Shown in pieces: positions 7,348-15,839 of a stretch of DNA of 64,000 nt. The translations under genes were made by a program, and so were the position numbers. The notes beneath the pieces were generated by a model. It saw only the letters and a program-made list of their open reading frames with translations, did no database searches and was not told where the DNA came from. How positions within the stretch are numbered: the stretch's first letter is position 1; every line of letters starts with the position of its first letter. The stretch covers positions 1 to 64,000 of the forward strand of contig JBAYIO010000005.1 in the NCBI GenBank assembly GCA_041665605.1, given 5' to 3'. The stretch is from CAIPAT01 sp041665605 (GTDB lineage Bacteria; Verrucomicrobiota; Lentisphaeria; Victivallales; Victivallaceae).

Positions 7348-8484
7348 TTAGTCCTGATTATAATTGACTTTGCTGGATGAGAGAGTTTCATGCCGTCCGG
7401 CGGCGCTGAGCATAATTCCGAATGCGATCAGCGTGGACAGCAGGGAGCTTCCGCCATAACTGAGCACCGGCAGGGTGATGCCGGTGGCCGGCATCAGCGT
7501 GACATTGACGCTGATATGAATCAGCGCCTGCACCGCAAAAATCAGCCCGATGCTCAGCACAAAAACCTTGCGGAAGTTTGTTTCCGACTTGAGGGCGAGC
7601 CTGAACACGGCGAAGACCAGGATCCCCATCACCAGAATCAGGGGAAACGTTCCGGCGAATCCCAGCGATTCCGTCAGCGAAGCGAATACGGAGTCGCTGT
7701 GGGCGAGCGGCAAATAGGAGTTCGCCCATAGCGCCTTGCCCCATTTCATCCCCCATAGCCCGCCGCGCGCCATGGTGAACTGGAATTGGCGGATATGCCA
7801 GCCGAACCCCAGCGGATCGAGCTCGGGGTTCAGATAACCTAGAATGCGGTTGAATAAGTAGGGGTTGAAATTTATAATCCAGCCGGCGGCGGAAAACAAT
7901 GTCGCGGGAACCAGCAGCAGATGCCAGACGGAGCCGTTCATCAGCCAGTAGACAATAATGAATCCGGCAATATATACCAGCGCCGTGCCGAAATCCGGCT
8001 GCAGGGCAATCGGCAGCACCCAGAGCAGAGTTATCAGCCCCATCCCCGCAAAACGCTGCATTCCGGGCCGGAATTTGCCGCCGAAATGGCATAGCGACAG
8101 AATGAAAAAGCCCTTGGCCAGTTCCGACGGCTGAATGAAAATGTTGCCGATCATAAACCAGCCTTTCATGCCGTTGATCCTGACGCCGAAAATCAGCACC
8201 GCCAGCAGCGGGATGTAAAACAGCACGGTCAAAATCTCGACATTATCCCGGTAGACTGAAAACGGCACCCGGGCACAGAGCATCATCACCCCCATCCCGA
8301 ACACCAGCCACAGCAGTTGTCTGCCGACAAAATAAAAAGGCGAAACGGCATACATGGTGGCATTATAAATCGCCAGGCATCCCCAGAGCCCCAGCAGAAA
8401 CAGCAGGCCCTGGATCAGCATTGCCAGCGGGAATACCGAAGACTCCCCGGAAACGGCGGCAAAGTATTTATCGAATATTTTCAT
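7348..8484 (-). CDS. rodA: RodA, SEDS peptidoglycan glycosyltransferase of the elongation machinery
   Basis: A 378-residue polytopic membrane protein of the FtsW/RodA/SpoVE family that polymerises lipid II into glycan strands. Conserved SEDS motifs are present: QPSELAK (118-124), QPDFGTALV (162-170) and, in the large extracellular loop, LPLAHSDSVFASLTESLGFAG, whose D264 corresponds to the catalytic aspartate region (HTDFIF in other RodA proteins). A GGGAG box precedes ATG 8484. It starts 17 bp after the stop of the PBP2-like gene, with which it forms an operon as mrdA-mrdB does elsewhere. RodA rather than FtsW is favoured by this PBP2-like partner and by motif flavour. Confidence 0.85.
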   Translation of the reverse strand: MKIFDKYFAAVSGESSVFPLAMLIQGLLFLLGLWGCLAIYNATMYAVSPFYFVGRQLLWLVFGMGVMMLCARVPFSVYRDNVEILTVLFYIPLLAVLIFGVRINGMKGWFMIGNIFIQPSELAKGFFILSLCHFGGKFRPGMQRFAGMGLITLLWVLPIALQPDFGTALVYIAGFIIVYWLMNGSVWHLLLVPATLFSAAGWIINFNPYLFNRILGYLNPELDPLGFGWHIRQFQFTMARGGLWGMKWGKALWANSYLPLAHSDSVFASLTESLGFAGTFPLILVMGILVFAVFRLALKSETNFRKVFVLSIGLIFAVQALIHISVNVTLMPATGITLPVLSYGGSSLLSTLIAFGIMLSAAGRHETLSSSKVNYNQD

Positions 8485-8501
8485 TTTGCTCCCGATTTAC
8501 C

Positions 8502-9191
8502 TCAATTCCTTTTAATGTCTTCGATGCTGACATCAAGCTTGACATCATTGCCGGAAACGGCTTTGCGCTTGAGCAGCCAGGTGCCCTGAACCCAGTTCTT
8601 ATGGCGGTCCAGCATCACTTCGTAAATCCCGCCAATACCGGACAGAACGCTGTCATAATCTTTTTCAATGCCGCTGACGCCGTGCTGATTGCCGTCCTTA
8701 AACTCAACCCGCCCGATGTAATTTCTCACTTCCGCATAATCAACGACTTTCCGCTCGGTCCGCGACAATATTTTCAGGTCGGGAAATTTGGTAAGCAATG
8801 GTTCCAGCGCGATGATTTTTTCAGGGGACATTTCGCGTTTCAGCATAAAGACTGAATCTTTGACCCGGTGAAGCGCGGCTTCCGGCATGATCTCCGTGAC
8901 CTTCCGCAGTATCATGCTTCTGATATTCGGGTCTTCTTCCAGGCTTATCAGATAGAGGTCGAAGTACTTCTCAGACCATGCCAGCACACGGTCGTTTTTA
9001 TCAAGAATCCTGCCGCGTCCGGCATAATAAGTCCCTTGGCGAACCGCAATCTTATTGCCGAGTTCAATATATTTCTGGCGGGCAAACACCGAATAGTAAA
9101 AGAGCCAGCAGGAGGCCAGAACAGCCCAGATCAAAATACACCACAGGAGGCGCACCGCCCGCAATTTAAAATTGTCCGTACTGTTTTCCAT
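8502..9191 (-). CDS. PBP2-like pedestal/dimerisation protein lacking the transpeptidase domain
   Basis: A 229-residue membrane protein: cytoplasmic N-terminus, one membrane helix (about 14-35), then the class B PBP N-terminal signature RGRILDKNDRVLA (59-71) and, near the end, HGVSGIEKDYDSVLSG (170-184). In PBP2/FtsI the transpeptidase domain with SxxK, SxN and KTG follows a LTIDxxLQ segment. Here the protein stops at exactly that point (VKLDVSIEDIKRN). The rodA gene begins 17 bp later and no leftover transpeptidase coding lies between, so this is a real short form and not a visible frameshift. In known systems the pedestal domain of PBP2 activates RodA; a regulatory subunit role is the natural inference. 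Confidence 0.8.
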   Translation of the reverse strand: MENSTDNFKLRAVRLLWCILIWAVLASCWLFYYSVFARQKYIELGNKIAVRQGTYYAGRGRILDKNDRVLAWSEKYFDLYLISLEEDPNIRSMILRKVTEIMPEAALHRVKDSVFMLKREMSPEKIIALEPLLTKFPDLKILSRTERKVVDYAEVRNYIGRVEFKDGNQHGVSGIEKDYDSVLSGIGGIYEVMLDRHKNWVQGTWLLKRKAVSGNDVKLDVSIEDIKRN

Positions 9192-9337
9192 GCTTCAGCC
9201 TTGATTTCCGTAAGCTTATTCCGAGCTGCTAATATAATTTGAATTCAATCAGAATCAATCAATTATTGGAAATCTTCCATATCGAAAAGCACGAAATCTG
9301 TTCAATCCAGGCATATCTGAACATCAGACTAAACCAT

Positions 9338-9982
9338 TTATTGCTTCAGTGCCTGCATTGCTTCAGCGGTGGCCTGTGCCAGGGAACTGTTATAGACCGC
9401 AAAGGAGCCGTCGGAAGTAGTTATTGTCTCGTCTGTTGGATAAATATAGCCGGACCAGCGGGTGCCTTGAGTGCCGTTTAAACCTTTCACAAAAATATTG
9501 CCATATTCACCATACAGCAATGTCCGGTCTGCCGCCTCGGCATAACCTACCGCGCCGTTGGCGTGCGGCCTGATTGCAGTAAACCGGACATATTTGCGTT
9601 TACTGAAAAGGAATGCCTGAATATGATCGATCTGCTTTGAAAGTTCCTCATCCCGCTGTTCAACGGCGGCGTTGGCGGAAGCCCTTTTCAGAGCATCCTT
9701 ATAGAGCATATTCTGATATTCCCGTGCATGCTTTTCAAACTCCGCAGCTCTGATTTCGGTGTAGCCGAACTCTTTCCGGATATCTTCGGGCAAATCCCTG
9801 AAGTCCAGGCCTTTGATTACTGTTGCGCCGTCAGGTTTTTCATAAGCTATGGTAATTCCCACAGGCGAAGAATTAGTAATAATAACATTTTTGTACGTAG
9901 CTCCGTCCAGCGTGGTAATATCACGCGCGGAAACCGTTGAGATCATGCAAAAGGCGATTAAACAGCAAGCAAGCAACTTCAT
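9338..9982 (-). CDS. Secreted hypothetical protein, paralogue A
   Basis: A 214-residue protein with a signal peptide (MKLLACCLIAFCMISTVSA). The mature N-terminus, DITTLDGATYKNVIITNSSP...LDFRDLPEDIRKEFGY, looks like a small beta-domain module found at the start of secreted proteins in this bacterial group. A charged helical stretch (about 75-130) and a C-terminal part with GYIYPTDE and FAVYNSSLAQATAEAM follow. No enzymatic motif is seen. It is about 80% identical by eye to the next gene, and GGGAGG precedes the ATG. The two genes are a tandem duplication 58 bp apart. Confidence 0.8.
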   Translation of the reverse strand: MKLLACCLIAFCMISTVSARDITTLDGATYKNVIITNSSPVGITIAYEKPDGATVIKGLDFRDLPEDIRKEFGYTEIRAAEFEKHAREYQNMLYKDALKRASANAAVEQRDEELSKQIDHIQAFLFSKRKYVRFTAIRPHANGAVGYAEAADRTLLYGEYGNIFVKGLNGTQGTRWSGYIYPTDETITTSDGSFAVYNSSLAQATAEAMQALKQ

Positions 9983-10040
9983 TTTAGAACCTCCCCTGGT
10001 TATTCTATAATGTATACGGCATCAGGCAATTTTAACAGGC

Positions 10041-10691
10041 TTATTGCCCCGCCTGTATCGCCAGCATTGCATCAGCGGTAGCTTGTGCCAGCGAACTGTT
10101 ATAGACAGCAAAAGTGCCGTCAGTGGTAGTTACCTTCTCATCGGTCGGATAAATATATCCGGACCAGTAGGTACCTTGCGAACCGCTCAAGCCCCGCACA
10201 AAAATATTGCCGTAATCACCGTACAGCAATGTCCGGTCTGCCGCCGTGGCATAACCGATCAGTCCGTCTTTGTGCGGCCTGATTGCAGTAAACTCGACAT
10301 ATTTGCGTTTGCTGAAAAGGAAAGCCTGAATATGGTCGATCTGCTTTGAAAGCTCCTCGTCCCGCTGTTCCACGGCGGCATTGGCGGCGGCCTTTTTCAA
10401 GGCATCCTTGTAGAGCATACTCTGGTATTCCCGGGCATGCTTTTCAAACTCCGCAGCTTTTATTTCAGTATAGCCGAACTCTTTCCGGATGTCTGCCGGC
10501 AGATCTCTGAAGTCCAGCCCCCGAAGCACAGTCGAACCGTTCGGCTTATCATACATTATGGTAATTCCCACAGGCGAAGAATCGGTGACAGTAACATTCT
10601 TGTATGTAGCTCCGTCCAGCGTGGTAATATCACGGGCGGAAACCATTGAAATCATGCAAAAGGCAATTAAACCGCAAACAAACAACTTCAT
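10041..10691 (-). CDS. Secreted hypothetical protein, paralogue B
   Basis: A 216-residue protein with signal peptide MKLFVCGLIAFCMISMVSA and the same layout as the neighbouring paralogue: DITTLDGATYKNV module, RKEFGYTEIKAAEFEKHARE helix, and the conserved C-terminal YGDYGNIFVRGL / GYIYPTDEKVTT / YNSSLAQATADAM segment. Even the ribosome-binding region (GGAGGTTCTAAA-ATG) is shared with paralogue A, so the duplication included the 5' leader. Function unknown; an envelope-associated role is inferred only from the signal peptide. Confidence 0.8.
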   Translation of the reverse strand: MKLFVCGLIAFCMISMVSARDITTLDGATYKNVTVTDSSPVGITIMYDKPNGSTVLRGLDFRDLPADIRKEFGYTEIKAAEFEKHAREYQSMLYKDALKKAAANAAVEQRDEELSKQIDHIQAFLFSKRKYVEFTAIRPHKDGLIGYATAADRTLLYGDYGNIFVRGLSGSQGTYWSGYIYPTDEKVTTTDGTFAVYNSSLAQATADAMLAIQAGQ

Positions 10692-10930
10692 TTTAGAACC
10701 TCCACAGGTTATTTACTGTAATAAGAATAATCAGCCTGAACCGCAAATCAAGCACATAATCGCGCAAACCGTTCAAAAAAATCAAAAAAAGAAAAGAAAA
10801 CAACATTTAATAGTATTCCATCGTAATAACGCTCTTGAAAATCGGCATCCCTGAATTAATTTTAAGTCGCTTAATTTGGCAGAATTTCGGTTTCATTCCG
10901 ATAGATTAACATTTAACAGGGAAATAGATA

Positions 10931-11563
10931 ATGCAGAGATTTTTAATAGCAGGTATGGCGTTGTTGCTTTTGACCGGATGCATGAGTGTCGAATATCAAG
11001 GGAAAAATTATCCTCCGACTACTGATGTCAAAATTTATGAGAACAAGGAAAAAATCCCGTTTGACTATACCACCATAGGCAAATGCCGCGTCGCCGGTGA
11101 TTACAACAAGTACTCGCAGGAGGATATCTATTCCGCATTGATTAAAAAGGCCAAAGCGGAAGGTGCCGACGCAATCCTGATTTATGCCTACCAGATTGTC
11201 GCCGCCGGCAGCGAATCTGAACGCTCCCAGGATTATATGAGCGTCTGGTCAGACAGTTCAAATGAAACTTCCGGCTGGAACCAGTTGCAAAAAGATTTTG
11301 GCGGAGGATACGGCGAGATAGGCAAGGATAAAAGCAAGGAGACTTATTCCAACACTTACAACCGGATCGTCAGAGCCTGGTTCCTGAAATATTACAAGAA
11401 TATCCCGCCGTCAGATAAAAAAGACGCCGCAGCCGGGAATAAGCCGGATACCGCGGCACCGGCAGCCTCCGCTGAAGCCGGGAAAGATCCCGCGAGCATC
11501 GCTCCTAAAGCAGATGTTCCTGCTGCGGCAGTCCAGCCAGTCCCCGTTACCCCGGCAAAATAA
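10931..11563 (+). CDS. Lipoprotein of unknown function
   Basis: A 210-residue protein with a lipobox (MALLLLTGC|M, Cys17), so it is exported and lipid-anchored. The globular part, residues about 30-145, contains FDYTTIGKCRVAGDYNKYSQ and a KAKAEGADAILIYAYQI segment, which resembles the heavy-metal-binding-like/YbjQ-type small alpha-beta folds, but similarity is weak. The last 60 residues are an Ala/Pro-rich low-complexity tail (PAASAEAGKDPASIAPKADV) as seen in envelope-spanning linkers. A rho-independent terminator follows at 11601-11628. Confidence 0.75.
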   Translation: MQRFLIAGMALLLLTGCMSVEYQGKNYPPTTDVKIYENKEKIPFDYTTIGKCRVAGDYNKYSQEDIYSALIKKAKAEGADAILIYAYQIVAAGSESERSQDYMSVWSDSSNETSGWNQLQKDFGGGYGEIGKDKSKETYSNTYNRIVRAWFLKYYKNIPPSDKKDAAAGNKPDTAAPAASAEAGKDPASIAPKADVPAAAVQPVPVTPAK

Positions 11564-11600
11564 AGCAATAACATTCAGAGTGAAAACTTAAAATAGAAAA

Positions 11601-11628
11601 CGCCCGGCATTGAGTTCCGGGCGTTTTT
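11601..11628 (+). terminator. Rho-independent terminator after the lipoprotein gene
   Basis: CGCCCGG, a 9-base loop, CCGGGCG, then TTTTT. The stem starts 38 bp after the lipoprotein stop codon. AAAA before the stem means it could also act on the opposite-strand tiny gene. Confidence 0.9.
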
Positions 11629-11654
11629 CATTGTGCAAAAGCAAATGCAACCGC

Positions 11655-11765
11655 TTATTTCTTTTTAGCGGCAGCTTTGATTTTGACTCTGACTTTAGCT
11701 TTCAATCTATCCAGATACGCTCTGCGGCGTATTCTTTTTTCGACCTTGTTGTATTGCTGAGCCAT
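11655..11765 (-). CDS. Tiny strongly basic protein (36 residues)
   Basis: The frame reads MAQQYNKVEKRIRRRAYLDR and continues to ...AAAKKK: 36 residues with 17 Lys/Arg. AAGGAG stands 9 bases before the ATG, and the gene sits alone between a terminator and the transglutaminase gene. From memory, very short MAQQYNKVxKRxRR-type proteins recur in Verrucomicrobiota, Kiritimatiellota and Lentisphaerota, which would make this a conserved small nucleic-acid- or ribosome-binding protein. The role is inference from charge alone. Confidence 0.75.
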   Translation of the reverse strand: MAQQYNKVEKRIRRRAYLDRLKAKVRVKIKAAAKKK

Positions 11766-12014
11766 AAAAAAACTCCTTAAATAAAGTTATATTTCAGTTA
11801 TAATAAGATATAGAATTTAATGCTTTTAATCACTTTTTCAAATGAAATAGCCCTGAAAATCTAAAGATAATATTGCTGATGCTTTTGAGAAGCGGTAAAA
11901 CTCATTATCCGGCATCTGTTTTTATAAAAATTAGGACAAAAATGATTTTCATTTGAACATCCAGCCGCTATCTTATGTCTATAATTGAAAAGAAACCTGA
12001 ATTGGAGGTCGTTC

Positions 12015-15000
12015 ATGCACCGTTTTCTTGTTTTAGCATCAGTCGCCGTGTTCTCATTTTTAACTGTGGCCGGAATGGCGGCGGCAGTGCCTGCCCTGAT
12101 AGACCGCACCCAGGCCGTCGCCGCTGCTGCAAAAGTCTCGGTCAGGGATTACCCGGATGCGGACGTTGTTCTCATCCATGATTATGAGAAGGCCTGGTAT
12201 AAGCCGGACGGCACCGGCTACACCGTCGAAGAAGTTTACGAAAAAGTTTTGACCGAAAAAGGCAAAAGGGAAAGCCGGACGCTGGATTTGTATTTCCACA
12301 AACATTACAATACAATTGAAGTGCTGCTGCTGGAACTCATCAAACCGGACGGGCGGACAGTGGTGATTGACATCCCGGCTAATTCCAAGTCCATGGTTGA
12401 TTCTTCGCAGATGGGATCGAATATTTACGACCCTAACAGCCAGATACTCAAAGTGACAATACCGGATCTGCAAATCGGGGATATCGTGCATGTCATGACC
12501 AAAGATACGATCATCAACACCCGGATCAAAGACACCTGGAGCGAATATTTCGTCCTCCAGTCCACCAATCCGCTGCTGCGCTACGACATTGAAATCAGCG
12601 CGCCGCCGGAACGCCCTCTGGCTCAGAAAATGGTCAAAGACGAAGTCAAAGGCACCATCACTTTTGCTCAGAAGGAAGTTGACGGACGGATCAATTACCG
12701 CTGGACCGCAACAAATGTTCCGCGGATTTTTGAAGAGCCGAATATGCCGCCATACTATACGGTCTGCCAGCGGCTGCTGGTCAGCACCGTTCCCAACTGG
12801 ACGGATATTTCAAAATGGTACTGGGAAATCAGCAAAGGACATCTGGACAAAATCACTCCGGAGATGAAGAAGACCACCGGGGAGATTGTTAAAGACCTGA
12901 AAACCCCGCAGGAAAAGATTGAGGCTATTTTTCAGTTTGTATCGAAAAAGATCCGCTACATGGGCATCACCCCGGAGAATGTCGCTCCCGGCTACGAGCC
13001 GCACGACGTGAATATCACCTTTGAAAACCGTTACGGAGTCTGCCGCGACAAGGCCGCGCTGCTGGTGGCAATGCTGCGCGCCGCCGGATTCGATGCATTT
13101 CCGGTGCTTTTCTACTCAGGACAGAAAAAGGACATCGAAGTGCCCAATACCTATTTCAACCATGCGATCAGCGCGGTTGAACTGGAAAAGGGCAAATATA
13201 TCCTGATGGACTCCACTGATGAGTCCACCTCTGAACTGTTTCCATCGTATCTGTGCGACATGAGCTATATTGTGGCACGCCCCGACGGCGACACCTTGAG
13301 AACGTCCGCGATCACCCCGGCAGATGAAAACATGCTGACGATCAGGACCATCGGCAAAGTCTCGCTTAAAGGCGAATTTGAAGGTACTGCCACCCTGGAC
13401 TTCAAGGGGATCAACGACGGGGCGTATCGCGATTTCTTCGGTCATTCCAAACCTGAACAGATCCGCGAATTTTTTGCCGCCCGGCTGAAAAACACCATTT
13501 CCGGTGCTGAAATAACCTCGCTTAAAATCACGCCGGAACTGATGTCAAATGTGGCGGTTCCGCTGCAGGCGGTGATCAAGTTCAAAGCGCCGGATTTCCT
13601 GATCCAGGGCAAAAATGACACCATGGTCGCGCCGCCCTGGTTCGGCTCCAGTTTCGGCGTCGTAAACTTTGTCCTGGGCTCCACCGGACTGAAAAAACGG
13701 CTGTTCCCGCTGAAAGTGTTTTCCACCTGCGGCATCCAGGAGAGCTTTAAAGTTGAACTGCCGTCCGGGCTTGTTCCCGAGCTGATGCCGAAATATCAGG
13801 CGGTTGACACCCCGCAAATCAAATGGGTGCGGAATATCAGTTCCACCGGCTCTGAGCTTGAAGGCAGCAGCGTGTTCCAGGTGCGTACACTGGAATTTCT
13901 GCCGCCGCAATATGATGCGCTCAAGCAACTGCTGAAGGAGATGGAATACCAGAAGCGCAAAATGCCGGTATTCCGTCCGGCGGCAGTTAACGGGCAGGCA
14001 AGCGCGGTGAATCAGGCCTATGAAGGCGCCGATGCCGTCATTCTGAAACAGGAAGTGACACTTGACTTGAAAGGCAAAGGCGAATGGACTTTTACCGAGA
14101 AAGTCACTAAAAGGATTCTGACCTACGCCGGCATGAAGAACAATTCGGAACTGAAAATCAGCTACAATCCGGTATGGGATAAAGTCTCTGTTACAGACGC
14201 GGTAATTAAAAGCCCGGACGGCTCGGTCAGAAAACTTGAGAGCAAGGAACTGAACCTGATGGACGAAGCCTGGAGCGGTTCCGCGCCGCGCTATCCCGCC
14301 GGTAAAATACTGGTCGCCAGCCTCCCCGGGGTTCAGACCGGAAGCGAAATCCAGTACACCATCACCAGGGAACATAAAGACCGCCCGTTCTTCGGAATCA
14401 TCGGGTTGTTCCGCAGTTTCGACCCGATAGTGAAGAAAAAGATCACCCTGACCTATGACGAAAAACTCCCGGTCAATATTTCCCCGGTGCCGGAGGGCGT
14501 CAAGGAATCGAAAGATACCGCCAGCGGCAAAGTCCGGATAACCTGGGAAGTGGAAAACGTTCCGGCCCTGAAAGCCGAACCGGCGCTGCCTCCTGTATGG
14601 AGCTTTGTGCCTTCCATCTTTATCTCGACCGGCGACTGGAAATCTTACGGGACAGCCTCCAGTGAAGTGCTGGAAAAAGCGGCATCCGGCCAGCCCGGTT
14701 CTGCGGCAATGGCTGTTAAGTTAACTGAAAAACTCAGCACTGACACCGAAAAAATCCTGGCGATCCGCAATTTTGTGGCCGAAAGCATCCGCCCCACGGG
14801 ACCCGCATTCGATGACCTGCCGGTTTCGTGTGTCACGCCGGCCGACAAGGTGCTCGCCGACCGTTACGGCAACACCGCCGACCATGCCGTGCTGCTCTGC
14901 GCCATGCTCCGGGCTGCCGGACTTAAAGCTGAACTCGTGCTGGCTTCCGGATTCACCGGACTTCCCGGTCTTTTTGAGAAGGTCGAAGAATATCCGCAGT

Positions 15001-15839
15001 CCGTTTTCGGCGAAGTGCTGGTCCGCGTCAATTACGGCAAAACCTCCGTTATCCTGAATGACACGAACCAGTACGCCGCACTGGGAACCAGTGCGCACAA
15101 CGGCAAATACTGCCTGAACCTGGCTGACAACAGCATCGACATCATAAAGACCGGCAAGGATTTTCAGGATTTTCAGAAAACAGTGTGCGCGATCAAACTC
15201 AAGGCCGACGGCTATGCCGGGATCGAGATATCCAACTTGTTCTTCGGCGGAAACTTCGGATCCTCCAATCAAATGTTTTCCGAATTCACCCCGGAAAAGC
15301 GCAGCCGTTATATCCAGCGGACAGTAGCGGATATTTCCCAGTCGGCCGTTCCCGCCAGGGATATGGAAACTGATTTCAAGTCTTATCCCGGCCGGCAGTC
15401 AATTGCCGTTGACGTCGAACGCTATGCGGTGCGGGATAACGGCCTGTTCTACTTCAATCTGCCCGGCAATATGCTGCGCGGCCTTTTCGCCGCCGGCGAA
15501 GCCGTCAGGGTCAATCCCTACTTCCGCTCTGAGCCGATGCGGCTTTCCCTGCAGTATGTCATTGATCTGCCGGTAAACAACGCCTCCATCAGACTGCTCC
15601 CGCCGGATATCAAGTGGACATGCCCCGGAGATGGCGGCACCGTCACGGTAAAGTCCGCCATGCTCAGCACGACAAAAATCCTGATCTCGTGTTCAGTGAA
15701 TCTGCGGCCGTGCATCCTGAGCCCGGAAGAATATCAGAAACTGGTCAGTATTCAGGCCCGGCTGTCCAATCCCAATATGAATATCGTGATGATCTCCGGC
15801 TTGAATGACTCAAACCCGAAACCCGACGATAAGAAATAG
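12015..15839 (+). CDS. Secreted tandem DUF3857-transglutaminase protein, second unit catalytically degenerate
   Basis: A 1274-residue exported protein (signal MHRFLVLASVAVFSFLTVAGMAAA). It is a head-to-tail duplication of DUF3857 plus transglutaminase-like domains. The first unit has the complete triad: C343 in RYGVCRDKAALL, H383 in NHAIS and D399 in LMDSTDE. In the second, from about residue 680, the aligned segment is RYGNTADHAVLL, so the Cys position is T954, and the His position (FGEVLV) is also lost while ILNDTN keeps the acid. GGAGG lies 7 bases before ATG 12015, favouring it over an upstream TTG. Family members act on periplasmic or surface proteins; the substrate is unknown. Confidence 0.85.
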   Translation: MHRFLVLASVAVFSFLTVAGMAAAVPALIDRTQAVAAAAKVSVRDYPDADVVLIHDYEKAWYKPDGTGYTVEEVYEKVLTEKGKRESRTLDLYFHKHYNTIEVLLLELIKPDGRTVVIDIPANSKSMVDSSQMGSNIYDPNSQILKVTIPDLQIGDIVHVMTKDTIINTRIKDTWSEYFVLQSTNPLLRYDIEISAPPERPLAQKMVKDEVKGTITFAQKEVDGRINYRWTATNVPRIFEEPNMPPYYTVCQRLLVSTVPNWTDISKWYWEISKGHLDKITPEMKKTTGEIVKDLKTPQEKIEAIFQFVSKKIRYMGITPENVAPGYEPHDVNITFENRYGVCRDKAALLVAMLRAAGFDAFPVLFYSGQKKDIEVPNTYFNHAISAVELEKGKYILMDSTDESTSELFPSYLCDMSYIVARPDGDTLRTSAITPADENMLTIRTIGKVSLKGEFEGTATLDFKGINDGAYRDFFGHSKPEQIREFFAARLKNTISGAEITSLKITPELMSNVAVPLQAVIKFKAPDFLIQGKNDTMVAPPWFGSSFGVVNFVLGSTGLKKRLFPLKVFSTCGIQESFKVELPSGLVPELMPKYQAVDTPQIKWVRNISSTGSELEGSSVFQVRTLEFLPPQYDALKQLLKEMEYQKRKMPVFRPAAVNGQASAVNQAYEGADAVILKQEVTLDLKGKGEWTFTEKVTKRILTYAGMKNNSELKISYNPVWDKVSVTDAVIKSPDGSVRKLESKELNLMDEAWSGSAPRYPAGKILVASLPGVQTGSEIQYTITREHKDRPFFGIIGLFRSFDPIVKKKITLTYDEKLPVNISPVPEGVKESKDTASGKVRITWEVENVPALKAEPALPPVWSFVPSIFISTGDWKSYGTASSEVLEKAASGQPGSAAMAVKLTEKLSTDTEKILAIRNFVAESIRPTGPAFDDLPVSCVTPADKVLADRYGNTADHAVLLCAMLRAAGLKAELVLASGFTGLPGLFEKVEEYPQSVFGEVLVRVNYGKTSVILNDTNQYAALGTSAHNGKYCLNLADNSIDIIKTGKDFQDFQKTVCAIKLKADGYAGIEISNLFFGGNFGSSNQMFSEFTPEKRSRYIQRTVADISQSAVPARDMETDFKSYPGRQSIAVDVERYAVRDNGLFYFNLPGNMLRGLFAAGEAVRVNPYFRSEPMRLSLQYVIDLPVNNASIRLLPPDIKWTCPGDGGTVTVKSAMLSTTKILISCSVNLRPCILSPEEYQKLVSIQARLSNPNMNIVMISGLNDSNPKPDDKK

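Noticed and set aside
7348..9191. Frameshift or sequencing error as cause of the missing transpeptidase domain
   Set aside because: The rodA start follows 17 bp after the stop, leaving no sequence from which the missing 300-plus residues could come.
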